A stretch of DNA of 7,134 bases from UBA7960 sp964624065 (GTDB taxonomy: Bacteria > Bacteroidota > Bacteroidia > Bacteroidales > UBA7960), in assembly GCA_964624065.1 (NCBI GenBank), contig CAZUWF010000050.1, forward strand, positions 1 through 7,134, written 5' to 3'. The translations under genes and the position numbers were made by a program. Within the stretch, counting starts at the first letter, position 1. Each line of letters starts with the position of its first letter. Positions 5,824-7,134 of the stretch are shown here, in pieces. Under the pieces are notes generated by a model. The model made no database searches, was not told the DNA's origin, and was given only the letters and a program-made list of their open reading frames with translations.

Positions 5824-6444
5824 TTAAGGTTGGTATGTTGCATATTCAACCCTAACGTTAATTGTAGCCTGGTAAAGCCCAACCGGTGAGTTTATTGGAA
5901 CATTGCCCATGGTTCCATAAATTACTAAGTAAGATTTTCCGGTAGGCTGGGTTAGTCCTAAGTGGTCGGGTGTAGGTGGTGGTAATGGCGGGCCACTGGT
6001 GCGCCTGCGCATTGGATAAGTTGCACTAACGAAACTCGAAGGAACTTCAATAGCCTGAAGCTTAATTATTTCGTTGCTCAAATTTGCAGGCCCTGTATTG
6101 TGGTAGGCGAAATTTACAGAGAGAGGAATTTGATAAGGGTCGCTACCCACAAAAAGTAATAAATCAGGGTCGGCGTCAATGCTTACTGCTACATCAAGAT
6201 CAATCCGTCCTTCAATCTCAAGAATCACTGATTGTTCGTCGGTTCTCAATATTTGCACCGGCTGGTTGCCGGGAAGAATTATCCCTGATTTTTGGTTGAA
6301 GTTGAGTTCAGCGTTACCAAATACGGTAATGGAGATTCCGTCGGCTGCAAAAAGCCCGAAGTTGATTCTCTGTGCCTCCGCCACGGCTGGAAGGGTCAAA
6401 AAGAGGCAGACCAGAATTGTAATGTGCAGCAATGGTTGTCTCAT
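5824..6444 (-). CDS. DUF4402-like exported protein with proline-rich insertion, probable fibre subunit
   Basis: A 206-residue protein with signal peptide MRQPLLHITILVCLFLTLPA..., cut at AEA|Q (24/25). The mature protein is predicted to be almost all beta-strand: ISITVFGNAELNF (38-50), QSVILEIEGRIDLDVAVSID (71-90), and an ending SPVGLYQATINVRVEYATY (186-204) with the GxY-then-alternating-hydrophobic pattern seen in the closing strand of DUF4402 proteins. Between strands, residues 145-167 form a basic and proline-rich loop (RRR then PPLPPPTP) that is absent from the other subunits. It starts 3 bases after the stop of the gene upstream, so translation is probably coupled. A minor or tip subunit fits best, but the specific role is inferred only from context. 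Confidence 0.75.
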   Translation of the reverse strand: MRQPLLHITILVCLFLTLPAVAEAQRINFGLFAADGISITVFGNAELNFNQKSGIILPGNQPVQILRTDEQSVILEIEGRIDLDVAVSIDADPDLLLFVGSDPYQIPLSVNFAYHNTGPANLSNEIIKLQAIEVPSSFVSATYPMRRRTSGPPLPPPTPDHLGLTQPTGKSYLVIYGTMGNVPINSPVGLYQATINVRVEYATYQP

Positions 6445-6447
6445 AAC

Positions 6448-6957
6448 TTACAAATATTCAATTTCAATGGTAAACTCGCCCTGGTAATTTCCCGGGCTGG
6501 CCTTGCTAATGTCAATTATTCCACCTATCCAAAAATAGTACTCGCCTTTATTGCTAATAATCAAAATATTTTCGGCAGCATCGATTGGCTCGCTAGCAAA
6601 CTGCAAGTTTGTATGGAAACCAAAGAGCTTGTAATTAATCACCAGTGCCCCTTCTCCCATAGTGTTTACAATAACTCTTTTAGGATTGAATTGCACCCTG
6701 AAATGGGCTCCTGATTTTCCCAATAACATAGCCATACCCGCCTTCGGGTCTTTTTGGGCCGAAACGTTAATTATACCATTTTGAGCCATACTCTCGTCAA
6801 TCTCAAGATTTTTGATGGTAACCATCTCTATCTCAGCCTTGTCAACAACCATTGCCTGGGCCCTGATGGTGTATGATGAAATTGCCGGCTGTGCAATGAG
6901 GTTAAAAACACAACCAACCCAAGCGAATGACATAATAAGGAGTCTCTTTCCGAGCAT
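6448..6957 (-). CDS. DUF4402-family exported protein, first gene of the subunit operon
   Basis: A 169-residue protein. The open frame extends upstream to a TTG at 7011, but that extension would run through the promoter -7 element; ATG 6957 gives a clean signal peptide (MLGKRLLIMSFAWVGCVFNL, cut at LIA|Q, 22/23). The mature part matches the Bacteroidota DUF4402 pattern well: IRAQAMVVDKAEIEMVTIKN (31-50), INVSAQKDPKAGMAMLLG (63-80), HFRVQF (85-90), YYFWIGGIIDISKASPGNYQG (140-160) and a closing FTIEIEYL. It lies directly behind the good promoter and 3 bases from the next gene. A fibre subunit is the most likely role; being first in the operon it could be the tip or initiating subunit, which is a guess. 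There are no Cys residues in the mature protein. Confidence 0.82.
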   Translation of the reverse strand: MLGKRLLIMSFAWVGCVFNLIAQPAISSYTIRAQAMVVDKAEIEMVTIKNLEIDESMAQNGIINVSAQKDPKAGMAMLLGKSGAHFRVQFNPKRVIVNTMGEGALVINYKLFGFHTNLQFASEPIDAAENILIISNKGEYYFWIGGIIDISKASPGNYQGEFTIEIEYL

Positions 6958-6997
6958 ATTATTTAAACAAAACTTTATGGCAATAATTTTTTGGCTG

Positions 6998-7029
6998 CAA
7001 AGATACAACAAAATGAACCACGAGACAAA
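6998..7029 (-). promoter_or_regulatory. Bacteroidota-type promoter of the subunit operon
   Basis: On the minus strand a perfect -33 TTTG (7029-7026) is followed after 20 bases by a perfect -7 TATCTTTG (7005-6998). The start codon chosen for the first subunit gene lies 41 bases downstream of the -7 element, leaving an untranslated leader of roughly 35 bases. This promoter also rules out the longer TTG-initiated version of that gene. Confidence 0.8.
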
Positions 7030-7134
7030 TTTTTTTGTAGAACTTGTTCTGCAACAGGTTTTTAAAGTAAGCCATATCGTAATCCATTTATCACCAATTG
7101 GTCAATTGGGCATTGAGGTAAACCAAGACCTTAA
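7030..7134. other. Right-edge segment, unresolved
   Basis: Two short open stretches compete here. A minus-strand frame ends at a TGA at 7093-7091 after KVLVYLNAQLTNW and could be the tail of an upstream gene. A plus-strand frame opens at ATG 7013 (MNHETNFFVELV...) and stays open to the edge, with no good promoter. CAATTG occurs twice, two bases apart, near 7094-7106. Nothing here can be assigned. Confidence 0.25.

Noticed and set aside
6958..7011. Upstream TTG extension of the first subunit gene (18 extra residues)
   Set aside because: It would place coding sequence over a perfect -7 element and in front of an otherwise ideal signal peptide starting at ATG 6957.
7013..7134. Plus-strand frame MNHETNFFVELV... 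open to the right edge
   Set aside because: Only about 40 codons are visible, no promoter is convincing, and it overlaps the -33 region of the subunit promoter. It could be real but cannot be supported here.

Overview
The window looks like a piece of a Bacteroidota genome. Three things point there: promoters with the Bacteroidota -7/-33 pattern (TAnnTTTG preceded about 20 bases upstream by TTTG), DUF4402-like exported proteins, and signal peptides in which a Gln follows the predicted cleavage site. Every gene I can support is on the minus strand, so the window reads right to left. I see no tRNA, rRNA, CRISPR array, transposase or integrase.

Layout in transcription order. A good promoter (6998-7029) drives three closely packed genes for small exported beta-rich proteins: a DUF4402 protein (6448-6957), a DUF4402-like protein with a proline-rich insertion (5824-6444), and a more divergent small subunit (5285-5809). 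After a 145-base A-rich leader comes a clear DUF4402 protein (4585-5139), the best candidate for the main structural subunit, closed by a strong intrinsic terminator (4532-4569). A second unit follows: a PapD-like periplasmic chaperone (3462-4292) with a weak promoter in front, a 203-base gap, and a 1018-residue outer-membrane usher (202-3258). Past the usher, a promoter and the first nine codons of another gene (1-28) run off the left edge.

Together the genes form a complete chaperone-usher surface-fibre locus: four candidate subunits, one chaperone and one usher. Such loci are best known from Proteobacteria. Here the subunits are DUF4402 proteins, the chaperone seems to lack one of the two basic residues that anchor subunits in PapD, and the usher carries parts not found in PapC-type ushers: an unusual N-terminal periplasmic domain, two C-terminal beta-sandwich-like domains (one with an acidic Asx-rich loop), a proline-rich linker with a perfect 21-base tandem repeat, and a C-terminal SPOR domain. 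SPOR domains bind septal, denuded peptidoglycan, so the usher may be tethered to the cell wall or recruited to the division site. I regard this usher-SPOR fusion as the most interesting feature.

Expression seems set for unequal amounts: the main subunit has its own leader and terminator, while the usher has no ATG start at its N-terminus (probably TTG) and no good promoter of its own. All functional statements come from reading sequence patterns; no searches were run.
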